From NCBI RefSeq assembly GCF_032854445.1, contig NC_088301.1, positions 28,750,402 to 28,814,401 on the forward strand: a stretch of DNA of 64,000 nt, written 5' to 3'. The stretch is from Liolophura sinensis. Its lineage: Eukaryota > Mollusca > Polyplacophora > Chitonida > Chitonidae. Numbering within the stretch: the first letter of the stretch is position 1; every line of letters begins with the position of its first letter. The position numbers and the translations under genes were made by a program. This document shows, piece by piece, positions 23,901 through 35,590 of the stretch. Under the pieces are notes generated by a model. It was not told the origin of the DNA and did not search any database. It worked only from the letters and a program-made list of their open reading frames with translations.

Positions 23901-26900
23901 CACAACACCTGATAGCAAATCATCATGGAATCAATATAACCCTTCATCGGTAGAAATGATCTGGATAAACACTTCCTCAAAACGAACCAGCATTGTTCAG
24001 CCGGACATCAATGGCATCATTCAGGTGCACCCAGAACTTTGGAGGCCCACAGGATGTAATTAACTATTGGCTGATAGAAATTCCTGCACTGTTCAAAGAG
24101 CAGAAGTAGAAGCCTGCAAAATCCTTTATCTGCTGTCATTGGGAGTTTCCTCTACAACATCAGTGCTCATTGGATGCTCTCAGAAATGAAGAAAATAAAC
24201 CAAGTACTTCAGATAGACATGGGTCAATTCATTTCTCAGTCTCATTGTCACCAGAATTCAAACCTATACATCTTCCTGAAGAAAGTGCACTGATTAGAAA
24301 CTGCCCTTTATTTTGGCATCAGGTCATCTGCTCTTGTTCAGGTTCACAGGAATAAAAAACAGTTCAATTTAATAAGATCAATATGTTAAAGAAAAAGACC
24401 TCTAAAAATCAAAGTAGGCATCACTAAATAGACCACTTAAAACTATGCATAAATATACTTTTATTTATTATTTTTTTAGATTTTTGTGAAGAGAGTTAAA
24501 GGCAAATATGAGTTCTAAGGTGGGCTTTATGGACCATACTATCAGAGGTTAGAAACTCTGACGTCACAGAAGGTTAATCCAGCTCTAATCACTAAACTGA
24601 ATTTTGGAATATCTCTCTTTATCTATGAGTAAAAGATTAATGAAATAATGTTCTCAAAAATTCCTTCCTTCTGGTGAACATCAGGAAAAAAGACAATGTG
24701 ACCTAAGAGTTCCTACATACCGTCAGTACTGCTCATGAAGCCCACCATAGTATTAAAATATTTGAATGCCTTTCAACACTAAAAAATAGTCTGAAAAAAT
24801 AAATGAAAGCAGTTTTATGTATGGTTTTCAGTTGTCTGTATGATGAACCTTGCTTAATATTTTAGCTTTCTATTACTTTAATATATCAGTTAACATGAAT
24901 TGTGAGCAACAGGCTTTGCAATGTTTTTTATCAAAAAAGTTTACTTCAAACAACAATTTAACTTTGATTTCATTTTTCATTTTACCCACACCTTTACCGC
25001 CATTTTCATTTCTTTTTATTTTACATGTCAAGTTCATATATCAACGTATATTTACAAAGGTGGATAAAATCTTTGATGGGTTATATAGCAATCTAAACCA
25101 TTACTTGTGAAAGTTTGAGGTTACAGAGACTTCTAGGTATCAGTATATGTGCACTGCTTGAAATCAGTTTAAACATTCTCAAATGTCTCAAATATCATTT
25201 TGTTTCAAGGTGTAATTTCATTATTCTATACGTTTTACAGTCATATTTCTTTTCAAAAATTCAAACCATTTTTTTCAAAAATCAAGGTCTTCCATTTTAC
25301 ATTTTAACACCGCATTGCCATCACTATGGTCATGTGAAAGCCTTGATTTCTCTAATCTTAAGCTTCCTGGTCGTCTGTGGCATTTTCACCAGGAAACGGG
25401 ATAAAATTCAGTACCAAACTCACAGGGATGGGGTAACTTGTAACATACATGTACACCAAAGCACACATGCACTCTCTCATAATAAATATACATTTACTTA
25501 TGTCAGCAGAAATAATTACACATAACTACATTTGTACATTACTGTAAATCTTCAACCTTTTCTACCTTAACCATTATTTTTTTTAAATGGAATTTATGCA
25601 TACAAATATTATGCAAATGACACCAAAACTATGCAAGCTTAAAAAACTCTCTGCACCCTATAGTTCTCTCCGAATGTTTCAAAATTGTGGCCACAGTGGT
25701 GGATGAAAAGGTTGTGAACTAGGGTAGTTCACAATGTCCGTGTGGTTTACACAATGCTTCAATGTACCACACAAGAATCTATCTAGGACACAGGACCCCA
25801 TTAATAGGCTCTTAATATTAAAACCAATTATCACAGCACAAATACATACTTTTCCCTTCCTTCCTGCTTTGGTGACAAGATCAGTTCAGAAATGACTGCA
25901 CAAAGGAGTCGCTTATGTCACAGCAAATAGTCATTATAAGAGGTGGCCATTTCTCATTAGCAGCAAATCAACGTGATGCAACCTTGTCATCAAGTAGCGT
26001 CTGTCTGCTTGCTCTAGATAAGGGACTTAAGCTTTTCTGTCTGCCACTTAACCCTCTTTTCTCAAAAGTATAATAAATCGTAAGACTATGCTGTAATAAA
26101 TCCTAAGCGATATCCTGCAATCGCTCGTGATAATATCCTGAAGTTGACAGGATGGAATGGTAAATCCACCACAATTTAAGTCACTCTTTGCCCCCACGTG
26201 CTGAACACTTCCCAGACAAAAGCATTTTATCCTTATTAGGGAAAAGCCTTTACATGAATGGATTCAGGTCAACTGCTTCATTAGTAAGAAGAAGGGCACA
26301 CTTTTATGGTGGTTCTGTAGCAATTAACATGTTCTCAATAAAACACATCTGTGTGTCAAGTAAAAAAAAAAGTGACCAGATCGATTCAATTATTTATTTA
26401 CTTATTTAAATATTTATTTACATATAGTTTGATCAGCTTTTCATGCTGCAGTGAAGAGTATATAGTATTACATGTATGTCAATTAAATGATGTGTTCATG
26501 GATCATGGAACACTTCAGTCAGACTTCCAAAATAACTCCTTTGCACTGGTCTTTCTACTGAAATATTCTCTGGCAATTGTTTAAAAATACTTTCACAATA
26601 ACCAGCATTCAGACTTCTGAAAGAACATGGTTTTACATTACCCAGCACTTGCAAAGATCATTTCATTCACAACAAAAGTTCATGCAGAGGTTAATGGATC
26701 ATAGCTCATTTCAATATCAATTCATTTTGAACACTTAGATCAGAGATGTTCACTCAAAAAAATTAGACCCACAAAAACAAATTCTCGGTTAATACCTGGT
26801 GTGTTAATATTCACTGCCAATGGTAAATTCATCCATTTCGAACCAAAAATAAAAGACGCAGAATGGGATCTTTCTGTTTACAAACTTATAGCACTGATTC

Positions 26901-26997
26901 ACAGAAAATCAGATTACCCTATGATGACCCAGGGCAGCTTAGGACGGCTAAAACAAGTGTAAGTGTGTTGCCTTTAAATCGCCTTTGACAACTTCTT
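20926..26997. other. unassigned 6-kb stretch
   Basis: No transposon protein or supported gene. The part from about 22130 to 22760 is clearly more GC-rich than its surroundings and includes an 89-codon open frame (22153-22422) without recognisable domain; it may be a conserved noncoding element or an exon but nothing proves it. 22817-22844 repeats 19677-19704 exactly. A 136-codon frame at 25115-25525 is AT-biased and unsupported. Confidence 0.4.
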
Positions 26998-27011
26998 GGT
27001 AATTTACAAGT

Positions 27012-27262
27012 TTATGTATTTATTTCATTGGTGTTTTACGCCGTGCTCAAGAATATTTCACTTATACGACGGTGGCCAACATTATGGTGGGTGGAAATCG
27101 GGCAGAGCCCTGGGGAAACCCACGACCATCTGCAGGTTGCTGGCAGACCTTCCCGCGTACGGACGGAAAAGGAAGCCAGCATGAGTTGGACCGCATTGGT
27201 GAGAGGCTCCTGGGTCATTACGCTGTGCTAGTGCGCTAAACATCTGAGCCACGGAGGCCCAC
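27012..27262 (-). repeat. SINE family A with B-box deletion and 14-bp target duplication
   Basis: Complete on the reverse strand from tail (TTTATGTATTTATTTCATTGG) to the tRNA-like head (CTGAGCCACGGAGGCCC). GGTAATTTACAAGT flanks it on both sides (26998-27011 and 27263-27276), a perfect 14-bp target duplication. Compared with other copies, about 16 bp covering the B box are missing between GAGTTGGA and CCGCATTGG. Without a B box the copy should not be transcribed by RNA polymerase III, so the deletion is probably later than the insertion. Confidence 0.95.
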
Positions 27263-27276
27263 GGTAATTTACAAGT

Positions 27277-28769
27277 AGGTTGGTACTTATGTCAAGGATC
27301 TTCTTTGTGTTAAACTGTGGTAGTTTTTAACACAAAGTTTTTAGCAGATAAAATGTACATTCGACACCCCACTCTATTCCTGTAAAGGTAGACTTTAACA
27401 ATCTCTATACAGTTTTAAATTTCGTTTTCATAAAATAGTGATCATACTTTCAACATGCACCGGTTAAACATTGTATCTGCATGTTTGGAAATTAATGCCT
27501 ACTATCTGCTTCACATTGCAATAATTTATAAAAACTGCATTCGTGCAAGGCTACCTGAATTCCTGCTCACATTTTCTGAGAACCCTCAGTCACGCATGTA
27601 TAAATGTCCCTACAGGTAACTGACAGCTTACAGGATTCAACATTGACCAATAAGATGCTTGCTTTCATTGACCCACTCTTTGGAATAATGGCTCATCCTG
27701 ACTGTAAAATCTCCTGCCAAAGTTAGACAAGACGATGGGACACATGCCCAGTGAAGTCTTGGGAGTAAACCATTTCAATACAGCCAACATTATTTAAAAT
27801 CATGTACTGATAGATGTATTTCAATGATGTTCACAACACTTTATCTATGTACCACAGGAAAAATTGAAAGCAATTACCAAGTGTGTATTTTTGTGAGCTG
27901 ATGTGGTCTCTTTGACATCACCTGCAGAGGCTTCCACAATTGTCTGCCACGCCTGCTGTGATCAAGCTCACTTCTAAGCAGGAATCACATGGTAATAAAC
28001 GTATTTTTTTTGGTCAAAGACTGCCACTGATTACGGTAATGGATGGCTTAATTTGCATAGCGATTTTAATTTGATTGAAACTGCACTCAAATAAGCCTAG
28101 ATATAGCCCTGAAGGATTTTGGGCTTTTGGGTCAATAAAGTAAAAGATTAGTTCAAAAAATACTTCCACTAAAATTTTACAGGTTCTATGAGGTATTAAA
28201 TAAACACATATGGTCTCAGACCACCATTAGTTTTCCATAAGCGACAATGTTAACTTTTAGAGTTGTAGCTCAGTCTGAAACATTCCGTGGCCAATAAGCT
28301 CTGGTGCATACCTGGCCCAGCCATAAAAATTCTGATTGTCAAAACTGGTTGACTCTGGACAGCTGGCAGGTGTGCCTACATGTAGCAACGTCAATGGGAC
28401 GTCACTCACAGCCTCATCACCACCTGTATCCTTGTGTTCTCTTGCCCAGAATTTCAAACTTTCATCATTAAAAACTCATACCTGCCCAAAGCTTAAAAAT
28501 TTCTATCATTTTGATACCAAGCATGCACCTGTACACTAAAAATGGCAGGCTGGCAGCGAAAAAAAGACTTATCATCCTAAAATACACAGAATTACATTTG
28601 GCCCTCCTAAAAAACGGAAGAGCAAATGGGATCCTGAATACAGATGTACTGAGCCATCTTATAAGTGACCGGAAGTGACATCATCTGCAAACCAGAAGTG
28701 ATCATATCTCCTTTCCAAATAAAAAAAAAGACGGCAGCAACACCATTAGAGATTACAAGGTAAGGAGAT
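27277..28769. other. unassigned DNA
   Basis: No supported gene. 27890-28090 contains an octamer ATTTGCAT (28051-28058), several TAAT cores and less AT-rich text, a possible enhancer-like segment (speculative). 28689-28714 is complementary to 29551-29576 with one or two differences. Confidence 0.4.
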
Positions 28770-29030
28770 AACATCTGTGCAACCCGTAAAAGCAGACGTC
28801 ATCAGTCTGCATGAAGTGCAATGACTGGTTGACCCGTATCAGTGTAATGGCTCGGGTGGGGCGCCTTATTTGCCATTCTTAAGTCGTTTCAGTGACTAGG
28901 TAAAAGAGTGATGGAAATCCGTCCTGCAACAAGGAGGTACATTACACGTACATGTTGACTCCTTCGTCATCACAGGACTGAAAACTTATTAAGTACAACA
29001 TTAAACTCTGAGTACTCACTCTCTCACTCA
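28770..29030 (+). repeat. SINE family B, 5'-truncated copy
   Basis: From GCAATGACTGGTTGACCCGTATCAGTGTAATGGCTCGGG through GTCGTTTCAGTGACTAGGTAAAAGAG, GAAATCCGTCCTGCAACAAGGAGG and ACTCCTTCGTCATCAC to the tail TGAGTACTCACTCTCTCACTC, it follows the copies at 52075 and 59535. The tRNA-like head is missing or too diverged to see. Confidence 0.85.
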
Positions 29031-32000
29031 AATCATATTTTATACACAGGCATTCTCTATATCTAAAGGGTGTGCAACAAGATTCCAACCAACACAGTAA
29101 ACAATTTTATTGATAAATTCTGATTAAATAGTTCCGCGCAAGGACACCAGTGATGAGGCTACGTGTTCGTGCAGAAGTGTACCTGCATCGGACAGATTGA
29201 AAGGTCAAGCTTGTCTACTGATGGCAGTGTTGTATGTGAGCGGCACATACACTGTAAGGGATATGGTAAGGACTTAGATAGTGTCCTTAAACCAATGTAG
29301 CGTCACCAAAACTGGAATTGCTAATGAATCATATGCAAATGATACAAATCTTAAAATTTACATATATACAACACCACACTGTATAATAATAACCAGTACC
29401 CAGGCATCGATACTTTTAGCTAAATTTATTAGGTGTGCACACAGGTAGATTGATTGACTTGAAATTTTGCAGCAAAATTAGGGGCATGAACTCATCTATC
29501 TATAGTGAAATATGGAATAAAATTACTCCAATGTTTCCAGGATTATTTGTAAAGGAGATATGATCACTTCCAGGTTTGATAACAGCAACTAAAAATGCAA
29601 TACATTGCTGCAAGGGTGATTCTGTGTGCTGTTCCAAACTGCATTGAGTTGTTTCATGTAGTCTTGCATGAAGCAGCCATATTAAGCAGATGAGAAATTT
29701 TCCCCAGCTGACTTCCACATTAAACCGCTCTGAATTGCCGCAGTTAATAAAAACCTGATACTCAATGTCTATACTTTGCTGTCCTTGCTGCATGCCATCA
29801 GCAAACACAGCAATTGTAATTAGAGGTAATTCTCACCTTGTATCACAACTCATCTTGGCTCTCTCACATGTTCATTAGAAGCATAAAATGACTTGAACAC
29901 CGTAGCAACCAACATGTCACCAAAAACCCATAAGCAGTTTGCTGCAAGTGTACACAGTCCACGACACAGTGTGTGTAAATGTGAGGGCAAATTTCACTCA
30001 TACCTTGACTGAGGACACATCCTCAGCCATTGATCCACTTGCACTATCACTGTCACCTGTATGTGGGCTACTGCTGCTTCATCAATCAACTGCATTTCCC
30101 TCACTGCCTAAAATCACACAAATAATTGGGCTCATTTTCTAGACACACACATAGAACAGATTAATTATCACTACTCCCAACACAAATATTGGCATTTAGC
30201 ACAATCAATCTTTTGGGTAAATAAGAGGATAGCTCTGTGTCTTTCAGACACCGTTTTCAGACAAAATCGCCAGCGGGGAGGAGAATAGAAAAAAAAAGAG
30301 AATAAAAGGTGCCAGTGAGACAGCCTGATTTCAAAATTTGGCGAAATCTATGACCCCCTACTACCCACATTACATGTACTAGTCACACTAAATATAGCGA
30401 CAATTCTTCCCTTTATAAAAAAAAATAGATGCGCTGGGCACCCAGAAAAGTATCCACAGTCAGACTGAAGTGGTCATACTGAGTCCCAGTATGATTAATG
30501 TAGGATCAATTCAGATGCCTCCTAGTAAACAGAAACTCTTCAATCCCCATTTTAATCAGTTTCCAGGAAGTAAAATGGGAAATAACAACAATGCACAAGT
30601 CCACAAATCAAAGTACATAGACTGACATATCTCAAACACAAAATTATACTGCATGTTACATTTCTTTTTTTTAAACCATCTGTCCATCTCTTTAAATTTG
30701 TTTGAGACTAATTACTGAAAGGTCTAATGATACCATTGTCCCCGAATCTGGGCTAGGGAATCCATGTCATTTTCAGTCACCTTTGCTTTTGAATAATTTG
30801 TTTCCTTTAAAGTCTTCTGAAATAGTTTGTAGTGAGAAGCACCACAAAACAAGAAGTGATTACATGACACACACAATCCCATGAGGTTTGCATATGCAAA
30901 AACTGATAAATACGCTGGTTTAGGCGAGCTCTGTACAAACTAATGCAGCTAAAAGACGCAATTTAACATGTAGCTGCTAACAACATAGTTGAACCAACAG
31001 ATTTACATCACTATATGTAAGATGTATGAGTCAGTCCAGCCACTACCGTAAAATAATACCTTTTAGCCACATACAGCAATGTAAATCAGGATCAACTTAA
31101 ACTTAACCTTAAACTAGAGCTGCAGTTTTATGGCTTCAAAGATATCTTCAGACATTTGCAGCTCCTGCCTCAGTACAGGGAGGTACCTGTACACTTCAGT
31201 CTTTGTAACGGCCATTAAGAAGCAGCCTGGTAATGAATATGTGACAACAGTAAATGGAGGGCCTCAGTCCATGCATTAATTACACTGTACATTTAATATA
31301 AAAGAACATGGAATATGGATTTTTTTAAAAATTATTTGACACAACTTTTGTGTTTATCAACACAGCTCAAGAATTTTTGGCGCACAGATACATGCAGGAC
31401 ATGTGTATCCCGTTCAGCTCACTAATTTTGAGCGTTATTGTTGAAATTGTTTTCTGTCATGTGACAATCAAAACTACACTTTTTGCAAATCCGGTCATAA
31501 TTTGCAGCAAAACTATGCAAAAACTAATATCAGATTTGTAATCATCAGCTTAAACTACACTATGTAGTCCAATTTTTATCTTTAATTTCAAAAGTTTATG
31601 GTCGCTTTCACGTAAATCGTTTCATTTCTTAATGTTTAGAGATATGAGCACAGTTTCTTCAAACCCTTTTTGCTTGCTATGTCCTGTCGGCTATTAAAAT
31701 TCCAGCTCACTCGGTCCAGCGCCTTTCAATAAAAACGCTTTTTATACACGGAGTGGCTATTTACCTATCCGCTGTGTACGTAACGATCAATTACAGGTTA
31801 TATCCACGTCTACACTTCACCGATCAATGGGCAAATTTCCATAGCCTTCAACCGTCAAATTTGTTGTGGCGCGAAATGTGCGCAATTTCATAAGACTTGT
31901 AAGAGAATGTTTGGCCAGGTGTTTAGCCCCTGGTCTTCCTTTCACACTTACTGTAAAGAGTGGTGGGAGAAAGGTTATCTTCAGTTCAGCATGGAAAATA

Positions 32001-32059
32001 GTAAAACCTAGTATACAGTATGAGAGGGAAAATAAATTGTGACTCCTTTTACCAGTAAC
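29031..32059. other. unassigned DNA with a dispersed repeat
   Basis: 29596-29700 resembles 48748-48845 (AATACATTG.TGCAA, GT.GT...AACTGCA, TG.AGTCTTGCA.GAAGC). 31490-31560 resembles 48875-48925 (CAAAAACTAATA.CAGATT). These are probably pieces of one unclassified repeat. No supported gene was seen. Confidence 0.4.
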
Positions 32060-32135
32060 TTTTTCGTTGTTTTTTTTTTGTTGTTGTTGTTTTTTTTTTG
32101 TTTTTTTTTTTTTCTATTTTTATTATTTTTTTTGT
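32060..32135. repeat. T/G low-complexity tract
   Basis: Runs of T separated by single G and GTT triplets over about 75 bp. No other meaning is apparent. Confidence 0.9.
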
Positions 32136-32610
32136 TTAGACAGTTTAAAATAAAGTAAATGAACATTGTAACATTTAGCTATTTTATAAGGGTTACCTTT
32201 ACATCTGATCAGTACAACAGGGGTTAGGAAAAGCAAATTCGACTTAGCATTAAAGGTCTATTATGCTGTGTGTGCTGTTGTCATCATTTTGTGGGTGAAA
32301 AACTAAATATTAAGACTTAATATTATTTCATTGCAATTATAATTGGGGAATTATCTGCGCATTTGACAACATGGTTTGAGTGACATTAGGTTAACTGGCT
32401 ATGTTTTATTAGTCCGAGATTGCTTTGACGTTAGGTTTGGCAAAATTTTGTTCAACATTGATTTGAGGCCATCCATTGCCAAACCATGACCGGTTTGAAC
32501 CTTCCCATATGTGACGTACAGATATGCAGAACAAATGTTAGACAGCTTAAATGGCCACACCTACATTATCGACTGCTTACATTGTTCCTCAGGCCCCACA
32601 AGCAGTGAAA

Positions 32611-32625
32611 GGGGGGGGGGGGGGG
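32611..32625. repeat. homopolymer run of 15 G
   Basis: Fifteen consecutive G, directly left of the tRNA-like head at 32640. Runs of this length are prone to sequencing error. Confidence 0.9.
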
Positions 32626-32639
32626 TGGGAATATATAAA

Positions 32640-32730
32640 TTCCCTGTCCTAGCCCGGACTTGAACCTGCACCTTGTGTGTCATAGCAGTTCACAGACAAA
32701 CTCCTCTAACCGCTATACCAGAGACAAAAC
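32640..32730 (-). repeat. tRNA-related SINE head
   Basis: On the reverse strand an A box (complement of 32710-32720, TGGTATAGCGG) and a B box (complement of 32656-32666, GGTTCAAGTCC) are spaced about as in a class II tRNA. Both boxes fit the RNA polymerase III consensus well. The segment to its right (32731-32860) is the dispersed fragment shared with 13021-13145, so the two may belong to one composite element. It is unlikely to be a working tRNA, because no clean acceptor stem is apparent. Confidence 0.55.
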
Positions 32731-32860
32731 TACATTGGTTGAATTGTCAGATGTCGGGGCTTCACAAAAAGCTTAATTTTATCAGTCTGTACAGAATAAT
32801 GTCTTCATAATATGTATGAATAAACACCTTTGCACACATGAGAAAAGGTTGAAGAGTTTC
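32731..32860 (+). repeat. dispersed fragment shared with 13021-13145
   Basis: ACATTGGTTG...CTTCACAAAAAGCTTAATTTTATCAGTCTGTACAGAATAATG matches the other copy in order and spacing, and both continue to an AAAAGGTTGAA word. One frame reads YQSVQNNVFIICMNKHL, resembling a LINE 3' coding end. Its place next to a tRNA-like head suggests a composite SINE. Confidence 0.55.
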
Positions 32861-32883
32861 AGTGAGCAAAAATTGCTGTCAAT

Positions 32884-33105
32884 GGGTATATATAAATAAA
32901 ATTGAAGCTATATCTACAGCCGCTGGGTATATAAGGCAAAAAATTCTGATTCTATCCACAGCCGCCAGGTAAATAAGGCAAAAACGTCTGTATATATCCA
33001 GCCACTGGGTATATAAGGAAAAAATTCTATATATATCCACAGTCAATGGGTATATAAAGAAAAAAATCTGATTATATCCACAGCCGCTGGGTATATAATG
33101 ACTGC
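32884..33105. repeat. 41-bp minisatellite, about five units
   Basis: GGGTATATA or its variants occur at 32884, 32925, 32967, 33007, 33048 and 33089, separated by 40-42 bp, each preceded by TATCCACAGCCGCT-like text. Units are 75-90 % alike by eye. The reverse strand stays open across the array and reads a repeated CLIYPAAVDI-like phrase, which I take as a by-product of the repeat length being near a multiple of three. Confidence 0.9.
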
Positions 33106-34144
33106 CTTTAAAAAAATCTACTCCGACCAACTCATTTGAGGCATTATAACACCGCCATTATTGTTGACAGTGCAATTGGTAACTTAATTACCATATCACT
33201 TTTAATTTTCACCCTTAAGGACTAATCAACTGCTAGTATCTACGCAGTTGGTCTCATTGAATATTAACCTCACCATGTGCTGGATTTCCCAGTATCCTCA
33301 GTTAATCTTTTTTGATCCGTGCCACTAGTCTCCCGCCAATGTGATATTTTCTCCTCCTTCATGAAGAGTCAATAAAGGGACACAACCCGGTAATCCACAA
33401 TGTTTTAGAATAATCTACTGCTTGGAGTTATAAATTAGACAAATATCTTCAAAGGAACTTATTGCGGCGATTTCGGATTCATAAATGTACAGTGTTTGAT
33501 ACCATGTTTAATATTGTAGTAATATTCATGGTATAGGATTACATAACTCCAGATTTCTATATGTATGACGCTGTTAGTATAGGGGACACAACTTCACCCA
33601 ACCATTGTTAGGACGTTGCAAAATTGGGTTACCTACCTTGATTTTTGCCAGTGCAACACCGTCTTACTTAAGTTTGGTTAAAGTTAATATTAGAAAAAAC
33701 ACAATAACTTAGTTATTATATAATTGCGAGCCTCGTTACCTGAATAAACTGTGAGACCAAACAATGAAAGAAATGTGACACTCTTCCGCTTCATTAAAAC
33801 ATACGCATGATCATTTATCTTCATCGATAAATTGCTGAAACGGCTTCAAAAATTTTAATAGGTCTAGGCCTCAAAGCTGGCACTCCTATACCAGCACGGT
33901 CAAACAAACGTACGTTCCGGATCAATAATTGCCAAAGCAGTTTCCAAAACAACGTTCACCGCAAACCACTAAAGACCTAGGAAGATATATATATAAAAAA
34001 AAGAAAATAATGCATTCCTACAAAGAGAATTAAGCAGCTAGAACTCCAACCCAAGTTTTCATTGATGATGGAAAGGCGCAAGGAATGTTTATGACCAAAG
34101 GATTTGGTCTGTATCCAAAAATCCAAAGTTTACAGATAATGAAA
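33106..34144. other. unassigned DNA
   Basis: No gene recognised. 33829-33853 repeats 34365-34389 with one mismatch (see findings). Confidence 0.4.
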
Positions 34145-35590
34145 AAAAAATGGGGCTCAGTTGCGCTTTGATTTCAACGGTTCAAATGTATCTTACTTGG
34201 CCATATAATTTAACACAATGAATATAGGCCTATTGTCCTTAGCTCCGGTTTAACCGGAATTGTACACACAGAGCTATAACACAGAGTACCAGTGAGAGAC
34301 TCTGGACACTTCGTCCATATTTACTTACAAAAACACCATACTCATGGTAAAATTTAAAGAAAAAAAATTGCTGAAACGGCTCCAAAAATAAATAACCTGC
34401 GTGTTGTGTGACGATTTTGGAATCGTCACACAACACGCAGGATCTAACAAATGCTATCACGCGAGATATGTACGATTGAGTTAAGGATAATTTACAATGC
34501 CATAACTAAAACTATTCCTTAAAGTCGTCCTGGCAGGAAATCTTAAATGTGGGCACAGAATACAGTCCAGGTAAGATATACCAATTGCACAGTAATTTCC
34601 TTTAAACCCATTGATGACGAATGTACATGTATCTTTCACAGCGTTTGCCTTGTACGGATTGTTTAAGGTCAGCAGATCATCGTGTACGGTTTTGTGAAAG
34701 GCAGAGCCGAATATAGATAACTCTTTAATACCTTCTGTATATATAGTGGTCGTATTCATAAGAAAAGGTAAATAAGTGACAGTCTGCAAAATGGGCACAA
34801 TTTGCACCCAACGTTGCTCATTGCTCATAAAAAGGTTTTCCTCGAATTACGCACAGATACTAATGGGAAATTCCACCAGCTCAATGAACAACAAGATATT
34901 CCTTGAACTGTAAATGCTGTATGTAGTGGAAATGGAGAATGTTTCGTTGCCTTTGACATTAATTGTAACCATGGCATGTTTTAGCAAACAGCGAAACAAT
35001 TAATGATGAAGGTCTATCAAATAAATTTCTGTGAGGAATAGTAGTATATAGAGACATTCCAATTGGAGATATCCTCATGCTGTATATAAGGGTCCGGGCC
35101 TTGAGTGAGGTGTTTTAAGTTCTTTAGACTCCACAATTCAATTCATCCAGAATCTACGTTAGCAGAACTGATGGGGTTTTTTTCCTGCAGAGTGTAGGTT
35201 GTGACTGAATACACTGAATTTGCGGCAGTTGTAGCCGTGTTTATCTCCTCTACAAATGGCTTGATAGAAATAATTCTCGCTGACAAACACAATATTGTCA
35301 GGAACTTTATCTATTAAAATGATAACATAGCTTTTGAACGGTAGTGTCGTTCAGGATTTGTCGGGCTGCTGGATGAGCATTTGTAACAGGGTGGGTTGCA
35401 TGTATAACCTTTTTCTTTATTAGCTCATTGAAAGCATTGAAAGATCCACGTTTTGGCCCCGTTTTGACCACTTTATATAGCCTTCAAAAGACGAAGGACA
35501 ATTTTATTGGTTTTTTTTATTTATATAAACCCTTAATTCTTATTCCGCATAGTTTTATAAACCTTGGTTTCTAATGCTACATAACTTGTA
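34145..35590 (-). pseudogene. Penelope-like element, decayed 5'-truncated copy
   Basis: Read on the reverse strand from about 35590 down, broken frames give in order: text like KNHDLRNLF..NKKN (near 35530), EGYIKWSKRGQNVD (35450), IKKKVIHATHP and QILND (35410), then DKVPDNIVFVSENYFYQ (35300). Next come DISNWNVSIYYYS (motif A region, catalytic Asp replaced by Asn, near 35060), HDDLLTLNNP (motif C region, near 34660), FVRSCVLCDD (34420), and KFYHEYGVFVSKYGRS (34330). The 3' tail ends in the complement of CTCAGTTGCGCTTTGATT (34156-34173), shared with the other two PLE copies. Stops and frameshifts are dense, so it is long dead. The order and wording match the copy at 43254, which makes the family assignment firm. 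Confidence 0.82.
34396..34441. repeat. perfect 46-bp hairpin inside PLE copy
   Basis: CCTGCGTGTTGTGTGACGATT and its exact complement flank the four bases TTGG. One arm is original PLE coding text (the SCVLCDD segment); the other is an inverted copy. Such fold-back duplications usually arise by template switching during DNA repair or reverse transcription. Confidence 0.95.

Noticed and set aside
25115-25525. 136-codon open frame as a gene
   Set aside because: AT-driven composition with phenylalanine/leucine runs and no recognisable motif.
32879-33130. Repeat protein encoded by the minisatellite
   Set aside because: Open only because units are near a multiple of three; unit lengths vary (40-42 bp) and the phrase is hydrophobic noise.
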